Part shown: in pieces, positions 1 through 11,100 of the stretch
Layout: each line of letters starts with the position of its first letter
How positions within the stretch are numbered: position 1 is the first letter of the stretch
Assembly (NCBI GenBank): GCA_000320605.2
Contig: KB445803.1
Coordinates: forward strand, 640,714-704,713
From: Gelatoporia subvermispora B
Taxonomy: Eukaryota > Basidiomycota > Agaricomycetes > Polyporales > Gelatoporiaceae
Reading direction: 5' to 3'
DNA: 64,000 nt
Made by a program: the position numbers and the translations under genes
The notes under the pieces: model-generated
Told to the model about the DNA's origin: nothing
The model's database searches: none
Seen by the model: only the letters and a program-made list of their open reading frames with translations

Positions 1-28
1 TGCGAGTAGAGCTCATCAGAGCATACAG

Positions 29-1424
29 TGCTGGTACTTCCATGATCAGTCTGATTATACCGCCAAAGGTGCGTGCGATGGTGCTGGATTCGTGACCGAT
101 CTGCTGACACTAACATATCAGGATCAAATCTCTCGTGTCTCGGCCATGCTGACGCAAGAATACGGTACGGCGTCGAACATCAAGTCCCGTGTTAACCGTC
201 TGTCTGTACTGGCGGCCATTACCAGTACCCAGCAGCGGTTGAAGCTGTACAACCGTGTGCCTCCGAACGGCCTCGTGCTTTTCGTCGGCACTATCCTCAC
301 CGACGAGGGCAAGGAAAAGAAGGTGTCTTTTGATTTCGAGCCGCACAAGCCCATCAACACGTATGTTGTATATCCCTAAGATCATACCACTGTTCGCTGA
401 ATCGTGTGCTGCAGCTCCCTATACCTCTGCGACAACAAGTTCCACACCGAGGCGCTCCAAGAGCTGCTCGAGTCAGATTCCAAGTTCGGTTTTATCGTTA
501 TGGACGGTAACGGCACGCTCTTCGGTACCGTCGCCGGCAACACGCGCGAGGTGATCCACAAGTTCACCGTCGACCTGCCGAAGAAGCACGGCCGTGGTGG
601 TCAGTCCGCTTTGCGTTTCGCGCGTCTGCGTGACGAGAAACGTCACAATTACGTGCGCAAGGTCGCCGAGCTGGCGGTGCAGCACTACATCACGAACGAC
701 AAGGTCAACGTGACTGGTCTCGTCCTGGCCGGTAGCGCGGACTTCAAGACGGAACTGAGTCAGAGTGATATGTTCGACCCGCGGTTGGTCGCGAAGATCA
801 TCAAGGTTGTTGATGTCAGTTACGGTGGTGAGAACGGCTTCAATCAGGCGCGTGCAAGCTTCATATATCGAATCGTACATTATCTGACCCCATACACAGG
901 CCATTGAACTTGCCGCCGAGTCGTTGGCGAACGTCAAATTCGTGCAAGAGAAGAAGCTCATTCAGAAGTACTTCGACGAGATCAGCCAGGACACCGGCAA
1001 GTACTGCTTCGGTATCGAGGACACGCTCAAGGCGCTCGAGCTCGGTGCAGTCGAGACACTCATCGTCTGGGAGAACCTCGATATCACGCGCTATGCCCTC
1101 CGCAACGCTGCAGGTGAAGAGATTATCGTGCACGTGAACAAGGAGCAGGAGAAGGACCGCGAGAAGTTCCTCGACAAGTCGACGGGTCTGGAGATGGAGC
1201 AGGCGACCGAGCCGCAGTCGCTGCTCGAGTGGTTCGCGGATAAGTACAGGGAATTCGGCGCGAATCTCGAGTTCGTGACCAACCGCTCGCAGGAGGGCGC
1301 GCAGTTCGTGAAGGGCTTTGGTGGAATTGGCGGCCTGCTTCGCTACAAGGTCGACTTCACGAACCTGGCCAGCGTCGACGATGAGGGCGAAGACGAGTTC
1401 CTCAGCGACGATGACGATATCTGA
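29..1424 (+). CDS. SUP45: Eukaryotic peptide chain release factor subunit 1 (eRF1), 5'-truncated
   Basis: Class I release factor: reads all three stop codons in the ribosomal A site and triggers peptidyl-tRNA hydrolysis together with eRF3, in the cytosol. Exons read as about 29-68, 122-360, 415-847 and 900-1424. The NIKS stop-codon motif ([11 protein letters not shown]) follows the second exon start, and the catalytic GGQ loop ([14 protein letters not shown]) lies in the third exon. The middle and C-terminal domains continue without a break to an acidic tail ending SDDDDI and a TGA stop. The N-terminal codons lie upstream of the window; the first visible exon encodes [12 protein letters not shown]. 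Intron 848-899 starts with GC rather than GT: only a GC donor keeps the conserved [10 protein letters not shown] junction in frame. Identification is very secure; the exact 5' edge of the first exon is not. Confidence 0.97.
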
Positions 1425-2237
1425 CTTACGTGGTGGCTCCGCAAGGGAGCCTCTTCTGACAAGGGCACGTCAGGAGGGGCGGAGGGCAGGGTGTGTATGG
1501 GAGAGGGCCTGTGCGATGACGGGGCGGCGCGTGTGGGGATGCAGCGTTCGGAGGATACGCAGACAAGTAAAGATATCGATGGGCGAGGAGAAAGGATGAG
1601 CGAGGGAAGCTGTTTGCCGGTTGGAGAAGGTGCCAACTTGGGAGGAGATGGCTATCGTGTGCTTGGTCACGCCGAATCTGTTAGACAGCATGCCAAAGTG
1701 CTACCGCGGTATGGGTGTCAAAAACGTTCAAATAGATCCAGCTTTTATTGAAGGTGAGTACCGTCCTTCATTCGCATCGGGATATCCGGCTCACGACGTC
1801 GCAGACTTTGCAGCCGTCGTCGTCGTGTACGAGCCATCATCTAATGTGGCAAAGATGTTTCGCTATCGCCGCTATCATATTCGAGCTTCTGTATCACCCG
1901 GATATCCCGCCATGTTGGCATCAACTTGAATCATTGGCTTGTACCACCTGACTGCTTCGAGCAATGGAGAGCTATTTTTCACTTTTGAGCTGCGTGGAGC
2001 ATATTGCATCTGACTCCTGGGAGTTTCGGCTGGAAGCACTTATCTTTGTACTGTGGAAAGTAAGGTCCATTTTTGGTAGAAAAAGCGGAGTTATCGCTTC
2101 CTGGCTTGCGTGCGGAACACTCGATATGAAGTGAGTAAGACTAGCCATGAGGTTTAGGGACCTGAATGACAGTCTTAAATACGATGCTGCCGCAGCATGA
2201 GCAACGTTGTGGGATGACTCGTCCTTCCTCGGGCAGC
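1425..2237. other. Intergenic stretch between eRF1 and the sedolisin
   Basis: This stretch should hold the eRF1 3' UTR and the promoter of the next gene. An open frame at 1621-1929 (+, 102 codons) contains a GT-rich splice-donor-like site near 1754 but matches no family I recognise. I see no tRNA or repeat here. Confidence 0.4.
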
Positions 2238-4653
2238 ATGTGGAAGCGCATCTTCGTTGTCGTCTGCACTTCGACGATTCTTTCCAGTTTCGGCACTGCT
2301 GCATCACCGCTGTACGGTAGGGCTGATCTCGCAGTGAAACATGAATGGGCCCTGGTGCCGCACAAGTGGGAGTGGCAGGGACCGGCGCCGGCCAATCATC
2401 ACGTTGACCTTCGCATTGGCTTGAAGCAGGGAAAACTTGACGAATTGATCGCGACGCTGTATGAAGTCAGCGACCCAATTCATGCACGATATGGACAACA
2501 CCTGACCAAAACGTGAGTGTGGTCCTTGACCACGTAGAAGGCTTGATAATTCCTGACTGATCTTGCCAATCAGGCAAGCAGAGGCACTGGTAGCACCTAC
2601 CGAAGAAACTACCCAAGCTATACATGATTGGCTCGACTTCCATGGTGTCGATCTTTCTAGCATCGCGTATTCTCCCGCTGGAGATTGGCTATCCCTCCAA
2701 TTGCCCCTGGCGCAAGTGGAAACGATGTTGTCGACGAAATACCACACCTATCGACATCTCGAAACGAAGGACACCGTCGTCCGCACACTGTCGTACAGCC
2801 TCCCCCGGGCACTGCACGATCACATCGACGTCATCCATCCAACCACAATGTTTGGAAGTATGCGTGACTTCCGGGCGACGTTCCATGTGACGGATGATAG
2901 CGCTAGATCTGATACTGTCGTTGCAAGCAATGGCACAACGGTGAAAGGACCTGCTGGCCAGGATATACCGGTCAGCTGCAATACGACGGTAACACCGGCA
3001 TGCCTTCAGGCTCTTTACAGAACCGAGGGCTATGTGCCCAAAGCCGCGAACAAGGGAAACCGGATCGGCATAGCGGGATATCTAGAGCAGGTTGGCAGGA
3101 TGATCCTAATACTCTAAGTAGTTCGCATCTAAAGATGTGTTTGACACGTACAGTTTGTGAATTTCGCAGACTTGCAGGTGACGAATGGGTTGAAATTTGG
3201 CCGATAATCGTTTGGCTGATGAGTGTTTTCGTTAGACGTTCTTTACCATGTTCCGCCCAGATGCTGTGGGTGCGAATGTCACAGTAATCTCGGTAGATGG
3301 CGGGCTCAATGACCAGACGATGCCAGGAGACGAGGTGAGTCTGTCCTACGGGCTGCGTCCAATGTCTTGGCACTGATCTACACTCTCCAGGCGAACTTGG
3401 ACACACAATACACCGAAGGACTGACATTCCCGACACCAAATGTGTATTATACGACACCAGGCACTGCACCGACCATCAATGACTCGGTGACGCCCCCGCA
3501 GCGGGACGAGCCATACATTGATTGGCTGCAATTCGTCCTCTCTCACGACGACATGCCGCAGACATTCACGACTAGCTATGGTGGAGACGAGTGAGCTGAA
3601 AACTCAATTTATGTACATCGAAGCTGCTAACTTGCTGGCAAGGCAGACATTCCCGATCGACTTTGCAACGTGAGTGATTGCGTGTGTTTCCTCAGACAGG
3701 TATAATCGAACATCTTGCAGGCGTGCCTGCAACCTCTTCGCTCAACTGGGGGCAAGGGGAGCTTCAGTTATGTTCAGCAGTGGCGACGGAGGTGTAGGGG
3801 CTGGAACCTGTGGGACGAACGATGGCACTAATCGGACGATCTTTCAGCCTGTGAGCTTTAGAACATCATACTTTGGCATAACCGCTCATTCTGGACAGGT
3901 CTTCCCGGCTACATGTCCCTTCGTGACTAGCGTAAATCTTTCAATCCTTCATCAGAGTATAGACTTACTTGACCGCAGGTTGGCGCAACATTCCACATTG
4001 CGCCCGAGCGAGGCATCGACTTCTCTCAGGGTGGTTTCTCGGTTTACTTCCCAAGACCCTTGTACCAGGAGGCAGCTGTCCCGCCTTTTTTAAATAGGCT
4101 GGGAAGCACATATGCTGGATTGTTCAAGTAAGGGCCCTATATCACGTTCTCATCTCTCGTTCACTTATATTCGCCAGTCCGGCGGGACGCGGTGTTCCGG
4201 ACGTTAGCGCTCAAGGGGAAGGGTGAGTATAACTCGTCGATATCCAGAACTCTCGACTGTTGTATGATCGGTCCGAGGAACTCACCAAACCTTAGTTTCC
4301 AAGTCGTCGTGGGTGGACGCGTAGAGTCGGTCGGAGGGACATCAGCCAGCTCGCCGACGTTCGCGGGCATCATCTCCCTGCTCAATGACTTCCGTATCTC
4401 ACAAGGCAAGCCATCGCTAGGCTTCTTGAACCCTCTCCTGTACTCTGTCGGAGCCCCAGGTACGTCCTTATTGGAGACTGCTTTAGGATTGGAGCAATTA
4501 CTTACGGTGCATGCAGCATTCACGGACATCACGTTGGGTAACAATCCAGGATGCGGCACACCCGGCTTCAACGCAACGGAAGGGTGGGATGCTATCACTG
4601 GGCTTGGAACCCCCGATTTTGTCAATTTCCAGGAGTTGCTTGGCAGGCTGTAA
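2238..4653 (+). CDS. Secreted tripeptidyl-peptidase / sedolisin (MEROPS S53)
   Basis: Serine-carboxyl peptidase, expected to be secreted or vacuolar and to remove tripeptides from protein N-termini at acid pH. Twelve exons: 2238-2512, 2574-3090, 3154-3177, 3236-3334, 3391-3590, 3643-3669, 3721-3850, 3899-3931, 3979-4127, 4178-4222, 4296-4459, 4517-4653; they sum to exactly 600 codons. The start gives a signal peptide ([19 protein letters not shown]); four in-frame codon blocks upstream lack one. A pro-kumamolisin domain fills about residues 30-190. The catalytic triad is visible: Glu305 and Asp309 in DEANLDTQY, Asp403 in SSGDGG, Ser516 in GGTSASSP. Several NxT/NxS sites fit secretion. Two exons are only 24 and 27 nt. 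It converges on the tautomerase gene (-), whose stop lies 99 bp past this stop. The triad and length look fully functional. Confidence 0.93.
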
Positions 4654-4751
4654 AATTCATGTGTACGTCCGAACGGAGTGTCACATCCGGATCAGAATAT
4701 ACATTGCAATACAAGACAATTCCTACGACTTCGTATGCGCCTCCAAGTTCC

Positions 4752-5344
4752 TTACTTGCCAAAGAGGCCGGCAGCAGTCGTGCTCTTGTGACTGTGAACA
4801 GATCAGACGCGACGACTTCGAGTACAGGTCGGAGCTCATACCCAATGTAGGCCCTGCCGGGGTCGTAAAAGGTGCTAATCGTCGATGTTAGGACGCGATT
4901 AGAGATGTGTAAACGGAGGTACAGATATCACGACGTACATGTAGCCACGGTCATCAGGAACACCAAGCTTCTTCTCGAAGTACTCAAACAGTGCCTTGCT
5001 GTACTTCTCATTCACCTCTGGGTTGATGTTGCCCAGGCTCGTCTGTTCAAGCATCATTAATTGGGCTGTGTCAGAGTGTGTAAACGAGATTCTAACGATT
5101 GTCAGGAGTAAGGCAGGATCGAGAGACCCATTGAAGGTGAGGTTCTCGTTGTAGCTGTAGCTCACAGAGATGTAGAGCTCCGGTTTATTGAGAAGTTCAG
5201 CAGAGAACTAATCAGTGGGGCCGTCGTGAGTTAGGGTCAGGTTGTCTAGACGACAAATTCCGCGGAACAGACCTTGGAGAACTCCAAGAGAAACGGCTTG
5301 GGGTCGTCGATCTTGACGTTGGTCTTAAGCTCGAGAGCCGGCAT
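4752..5344 (-). CDS. MIF-family tautomerase, copy 1
   Basis: Homologue of macrophage migration inhibitory factor, a small trimeric cytosolic tautomerase; its role in fungi is not established. Exons on the minus strand: 5344-5273, 5207-5097, 5042-4939, 4874-4842, 4791-4752, giving 119 residues against about 115 for the family. The catalytic Pro2 follows the initiator Met (MPALELKTNV), and the conserved SLGNINPEVN and DPGRAYIGHK segments are present. The fourth exon is only 33 nt. The last intron is easy to miss: without it the frame runs on into the terminal exon of the protease gene, but the spliced ending GHKSTTAAGLFGK restores the family C-terminus. The protein is intact. A second copy lies 2.3 kb downstream, at 7035-7621. 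Confidence 0.92.
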
Positions 5345-6589
5345 TGTGGTGGTAGGAATGGAAGACGGGGTTTACACGAAAGCACTTATGCATGTACCAT
5401 CATCTCGCATCCACTAGCCCCTTTGATCCGGATCCTGCGGCGAAGACGGAAAAGGCTTGGCGTCCTTATCTTCAGTACTGATCGCCTCTTTCACAGGAGA
5501 TTTTTGATTGACGCGGCTTCAGAACGCCCGCTAGGCTGGCCTTACAGATGCTGTCGGGAACGGGAGACTTGAGTTGCGCGCGACGCGCGTCGCTGTCGGT
5601 TCTGCAGGACGCCGGGCACGACGGAGGACGAGATCCACGTGCTGCTAGTACGCAGGGTGTTAGTGGATGAGGCAGTACCTGGCGTGACCTTGCCCCACTT
5701 GAGCACCAGCCACAGTCAGCATATTGCACTGGCTGTGGTCTGTGGTCTGATCGATGTCTTCTGCCGCCGTGGGCACGCTACTTGTAGCGCTTATGCGACG
5801 TCTTCGCGCTAGGTGCGGCAGTGTTACGTGCGCTTGATGCGATAGCTGCGCCCGCACACAAAGCAGTAGTCTACAGGATGCTGCTCCGGGCGACCAACAC
5901 CCTGGCTACGTGTATGTTTGTGTTAGAGATGTGCAGAACTGCGCCGGAACACTCGCCAGGTTTTCCCGAGAGAGTTACTGGCCGGGAAGGGACTCGTACC
6001 CTTCCGTGTACCGCTGCGCTCTCTTACTATGCAAGGCACGTCATATCCCTGGCACCTGGCACCTGATATGTGGTGAGTTTGTCAGTTCGCAGGAGGCCAC
6101 ATCTGACTCTTGTCGCGCAGCAAGAGGTCTTTCCCCTCGCAGGAGTATTTTAATTCATGGGCGCGCCAGGTTCTAATCACATAATTCACATGCCCGCTTC
6201 TCCCACTTCTTCGTCATGAGGACGGGGGGGGGGGGGGGGGTCTTGTGGTACGATATAATCACGATTCACGACATGCCACGCGCGATCCTGTTGGAGCCTT
6301 GATCAGCCATTGAGTAATTTTTGTCAGACTGTCAGGAGAGCCATGTCGCCCAGAGTCCAAGGTGGGAGTCTCAGGAAAGTGATCTAGAGCGTCTCTACAT
6401 GCGAAGCCAGTGTCATGTTGGCTGAACGCGTCTTGCCTTCCTTTTGGGCCTTGACGGAGTCCTTTTCGCCTCGCTAATTAGCGCGCGTCCAGTACCTCAA
6501 CAAGGCATGCAAGACGCCCTAAGAGGAACGATGGTTTCCTGACGGGTCAGTCCAGTCAAGCTCAGCTGCCTACACTGAACGTATCTTCT
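5345..6589. other. Intergenic spacer between the two duplication copies
   Basis: No convincing gene. It holds the presumed promoter of tautomerase copy 1 and a run of 17 G at 6224-6240. Short open frames on both strands have no recognisable similarity. Confidence 0.5.
6224..6240 (+). repeat. G17 homopolymer
   Basis: Seventeen consecutive G residues read directly from the sequence. It may be a real mononucleotide tract, whose length is often misjudged in assemblies. Confidence 0.95.
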
Positions 6590-6935
6590 CAGAATCGTAT
6601 ATGACCGAACACCTTGCAGGTGTGCCTGCAACCTCTTCGCTCAGTCGGGGGCAAGGGGGGCTTCAGTTATGTTCAGCAGTGGCGACGGAGGTATAGGAGG
6701 CTGGAACATGTGAGACCTCAGGAGTCAGACGAACCTCGGCACTAATTGAAGATTCTTGTAGCTTGGATACTGCCTTAGTACCGGCCGCGGTTTATTACGG
6801 TGCATGTAGCATTCACGGCAACAACCCAGGATGCGGCACACCCGGCCCCAAAGCAAAGGAAGGGTTGGATGCTACTATCACTGAGCTTGGAACCCACGAT
6901 TTTGTCAGCTTCCAGGAGTAGCTTGGCAGACGGTA
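6590..6935 (+). pseudogene. Fragments of a duplicated sedolisin gene
   Basis: Two blocks derive from the protease at 2238-4653. Bases about 6595-6715 match its exon 7 (with the preceding intron end), including the coding stretch around the SSGDGG aspartate, but an inserted base in the GGVGAG-encoding part shifts the frame. Bases about 6796-6935 match the last exon, with a deletion and further small indels. Exons 8-11 are missing between the blocks. No open frame could give a working protease. The fragments sit immediately 3' of tautomerase copy 2 (minus strand), as the full gene sits next to copy 1. Confidence 0.85.
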
Positions 6936-7034
6936 AAATCCATGCGTATGTCCGAACAGGAAGTCACATCACAAACAGAATATACGTTGTTGTACAAGGA
7001 AATTCCTACGACTTCGTTTGCGCCCCTCAATTCT

Positions 7035-7621
7035 TCACTTGCCAAAGATGACGGAGAAGGTCGTGCCCTTGTGACTGCGAACAAATCAAAACCGACAATT
7101 TCCAGTACAGACCTAAACTCGTACCCAAGGTAAGCCAGACCGGGGTCTAAAAAGGTGCTGATTGTTGACGTTAGAGCGCGATTGAGAAGATGTGTGAACA
7201 GATATCACGACGTACATGTAACCACGGTCACCAGGAACACTAAGCTTCTTCTCGAAGAACTCAAACAGCGCCTTACTGTACTTCTCATTCGCCTCTGGGT
7301 TGATGTTGCCCAGGCTCGTCTATTCAAGCATCATCAATACGGCTGATTTAGAATGTATGAATAAAATTCTAACGATTGTCAGGAGTAAAGCAGGATCGAA
7401 AGACCCATTGAAGGTGAGGTTCTCGTTGTAGTCATAGCTCACAGAGATGTAGAGCTCCGGCTTATTGAGAAGTTCAGCAGAGAACTAATCGGTGGGACCG
7501 CCATGATTTAGGGTCAGGATGTCTGGACGACAATTTCCGCAGAACAGACCTTGGAGAATTCCAGGAGGAATGGCTTGGGGTCATCGATCTTGACGTTGGT
7601 CCTAAGCTCGAGAGACGGCAT
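7035..7621 (-). CDS. MIF-family tautomerase, copy 2
   Basis: Paralogue of the gene at 4752-5344, with the same five-exon plan: start codon 7621-7619, first exon to 7550, the same short exon coding LDPGLAYLG, stop TGA at 7037-7035. Pro2 is retained (MPSLELRTNV). Differences from copy 1 are mostly conservative, for example SYDYNEN for SYSYNEN and FEFFEKKLSVPGD for FEYFEKKLGVPDD. Its C-terminus (GHKGTTFSVIFGK) is closer to the usual family ending than that of copy 1. All splice sites are intact and there is no frameshift, so this copy appears to be under constraint although the protease copy beside it has decayed. Confidence 0.9.
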
Positions 7622-7745
7622 GGTGGTGGTAGGAGATGAAGATTGGGTTTGTACGGAAGCACTTTATGTATCTATCATCTCGAATCTACCAGGTCATCTG
7701 GTCACGGATCCCGCGGCAGAGACAGAAGAGGCTCGGCATCGTTAG

Positions 7746-8182
7746 TTCCAACACTTTCACACTGTGGGGATATTCATGAACTGCGCCTGCGCCTTGAAAT
7801 TCAGTCAGGTACGCAAGATGAGCTCATCGTCGTTCTCGTCGAGGAGCACATGGCTGCACATGTGAACGCATGCGGCTCGGGAGCGCTAAGCGGGTTCCCG
7901 GCGCGCGGGAGGCGGGTCGAGGTCAACCCTGCACGAACTGAAAAGGCGGGGTATGCTCGAACTTATTGGATGCATTTTGCTCTGCCGGTGTTCTCCAGTG
8001 GGTCATTGAGAATCACACAGGACTAGCAGTAGGCAATCAGCCTAAACGTAGGTGTACTGCATCACATTCTCTCATGGTGCATCCTGACTTTGGAGTCATC
8101 CCAGGCCTCCGACGGGCCTCTCAGGTCGCGTTGAATACGAACGGCCTGGAGGTAATCCATCCAACTGACGACGGCATTCAAG
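7746..8182. other. Intergenic, upstream of the amidohydrolase
   Basis: Probable promoter region of the amidohydrolase gene. The short open frames here resemble nothing I recognise. Confidence 0.4.
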
Positions 8183-11100
8183 ATGGGGCATCTCAAGTCC
8201 GGCTTTCTTGATATCCAAGTGCAAGGGCGCAGCGCACAGAGGAGCAAAGCAACGCTCTCCTCCCATCTGTTCAAAGGCATTATACTTCTTTCGTTGGCTG
8301 GTGTACTGTCGACCGTTGTCCCAAGTCCTGCCAGTCTCTTCCGCGCCAGACAAGCGTCTGTTAAGTCTGTAGCCCTGCATGAATCCCTTGTGGATCCTGC
8401 CAGCCAGTGGAAAGACGACATATGGCCCATCCGCGAACAGACACCATGGGATATCTCCACGGACTATCCATTCCCTCGTTCGCTCGAGTACGATGTCACG
8501 GAGGGCACTTGGCTCAGGTTGGATGTGCACCCTACATCCGGCGACATCGTGTTCGACATGGTGGGCGACATCTACTGTCTGCCGGGTGAAGCATACGCGC
8601 ATGGGCAGCTCGCGTCCGCAGCAGTGACGAAGGCCCGGCCTGTCTTACTTGGCATCCCTCACGACTCTGATCCTCACTTCTCACCAGAAGGCGACAAGAT
8701 TGTCTTCCGGAGCGATGCCGGGCTTGGTGTTGAGAACATCTGGGTTGCGGATTGGAAAGGGTGCAGCAACATGGATATCAGGCCATCGGGACCTGCTGGC
8801 GAATTGCTCGGTGCACTGCAGACGCAACACACTGACGAGGCTCTCCTTGCCAGCGGAGTCAAGGAGACAGCTGAGAGGAAACAGCGCCGGCTTCTCCGCG
8901 AGGGCCGTTTGGGAGGTGAGTATATGCGACAGAAATTAGGCTTCTGTGTCAGTATTGAACCACCTACAGCAAGACGTGTCACAAACGAGACATACCGCTG
9001 GATCTCTGATGCTCGTTTTCATCCTTCCGGCGACAAGGTCATCGCAACGAAGTGGTACACATCGGGCCGCAGCCTTGGGGCCGGCGAAGGATGGTTATAC
9101 ACTGTCCCGAACGTTAGTGACCCAGTCACCCCAATCAAGGTTGGGAGTGGGGAGCGTCTGGTTGGTAGGACGTTACCGCTCGGATGGGGCCCCGAATTGT
9201 ACGGAGACCAGCAAATTGGCCCTGAACAACTCATCTGGGCGGGCAACGACACTTTGATCTGGTCTAAGAATGTCAAAGACACCGACGGTACATTCCAATA
9301 TAGCAAGGGCAAGTCGCTAATTCCTCGAAAACATAAAGAGTCTTCATGTATCTTCCACAGATGTCCACCAAGGTATTTATGCTATCTTCTCGACGAACTT
9401 GACGACAAAACGGACGACAACTGTCGTGGGTGCGAACCCGGGTGGTGCTACCAGACCAGAATTGTCGAGGGACGGCCGCACCCTTGCCTTCGTACGACGA
9501 GTGCGCGACAAGGAAGCTCTCGTCCTTAAGTGCGTGATTCTCCAAGTACACCAGCAACATCTACTGACATGGCTTTCTAGAGATCTTAAGACTGGAACGC
9601 TGCACCACATTTGGCACGGTCTCACCTATGACCTGGGCGCAGTCTCTGCGCCTATGGGAACCTACCCATCGTTCGCGTTCACGCCATCCGACGATGCGGT
9701 CATCATCTGGGCTGCCGGCCAGATCTACCACGTCCCGCTCTCAGTCAACGCGCACGGGGAGAAGGTCACCGGTGGGACCCCGCACCCTATTCGCTTCACG
9801 GCACATATCGAGAAACGCATTGCGGAGACCGTCACAGCGAGTCCAGACCTGCTCAAGTTGGAGACAGCCGATACGCAAAGGGTGTACGCGTTCAACGAGC
9901 TCCGCGTGAATGAAGATGGCTCGCTGGCGGTCTTCCAAGCGTCCGGAGCGACGTATGTGCAGGACGTTGTGGAAGGGAAGTCGAAAACCAAACCACATGC
10001 GCGCCCTGTGCCGGTGCTGCACCCAGGCGCACCTTATTACTCGCCGACGTTCATCGTAGGGGCGCCAGACCTCGTATTGCACGCGCGCTGGTCAGACGTG
10101 AACTTCACGTCATTCGAGCTGGCGAACCTCACCTCAGGCATCGCGTACCAGGTTCATGGGCTCCCGCTTGGTCGATATTACTCTCCTATTTTGTGCGAAT
10201 GCGCGGGTGCCCGCCGGCAGATCGCATTTGTCAAGACTGGCGGAGACTATTTATCGGGAGACATTGTGGCTACGGCAGGAGCTGGCTTGTACCTTGGCGA
10301 AATCACCCTTCCATCCTCAAAGCATTCAAAAGTCACTGTTAGCAATCTGCGCCACGTGCCATTCGGAGTCGGCTACTACGAGCTTCAGAAGACGAAGATT
10401 CAGTTCCTTGACAAGAACAAAAAGCTTCTCGTACAGTCTCCGCAGCGCGCGTTCATTGTGGACCTGGCAGCTGGCCCAGATGAAAACGGAGACTACGCAG
10501 AAGAGACACTCGCTACTGGATTAATGTCCACCGAGCTCGTCGTACCTCAGCAGGGCAAGTCGGCGGCATTTGTGGACTTTTTCCAGGTGTACTACGCCCC
10601 GAGTGTCAATGCGAGCGAACCGCTTTGGAGCAAGCCTGCAACTACGACCAAAGGGCTTGTGAGGGTCAGCGTCGACGGAGGACACGATATCACTTTCAGT
10701 CGGGATGGGGAGAAGCTATTTTGGTTCCTTGGTAAGTGCATAATGTACATCATCTACACAGCTTCTGATGTCCGATTGCAGGGCCGTTCTTGCATCACGT
10801 CGATGTGTCAGAAGTCAGTGCTTGCGCTGCGAAGAAGGGAAGCGGAGCAGCTGTGCTCGATGCTTCATGTGCCAAGACTGTTCCGTCTTATCAAGAAGTG
10901 ATTGTCGAGTATGTCAGCGATGTTGGACGTCTGAGGGAGTCCAGTCCATTTTCTGGCTTCTTGCTTATAGCTAATGCACGGTTACTGACGATGGAGACCG
11001 GAGACCTGGCTCAGGATTTGCGCGAAAACGCTATGCTGTTCGTCCGTGATGGCGAGATTATGGCCATCGTGAACATGGAGGATGCGGTTGTCCCCGAAAA

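Larger units (their letters stand above)
6590..7745. repeat. Second copy of a tandem segmental duplication (source about 3700-5465)
   Basis: Similarity to the first copy runs from protease exon 7 through the tautomerase gene and its upstream region. It fades about 120 bp beyond the tautomerase start codon (compare GGATCC-containing text near 5427 and 7708). The tautomerase part is nearly co-linear in exons and introns, whereas the protease part is eroded. Confidence 0.85.

Noticed and set aside
4622..4841. A C-terminal extension of tautomerase copy 1 overlapping the protease terminal exon antisense; an equivalent open frame exists in copy 2.
   Set aside because: A short intron (donor GTATGAG at 4841, acceptor before 4791) gives the normal family ending GHKSTTAAGLFGK and a stop at 4752. 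Copy 2 does the same, so the extension is intron read-through.
5980..6050. tRNA-like T-arm on the minus strand (AAGGG-TACGAGT-CCCTT followed by CCCGGCC).
   Set aside because: No matching 5' acceptor strand, D-arm or anticodon arm lies at the right distance.
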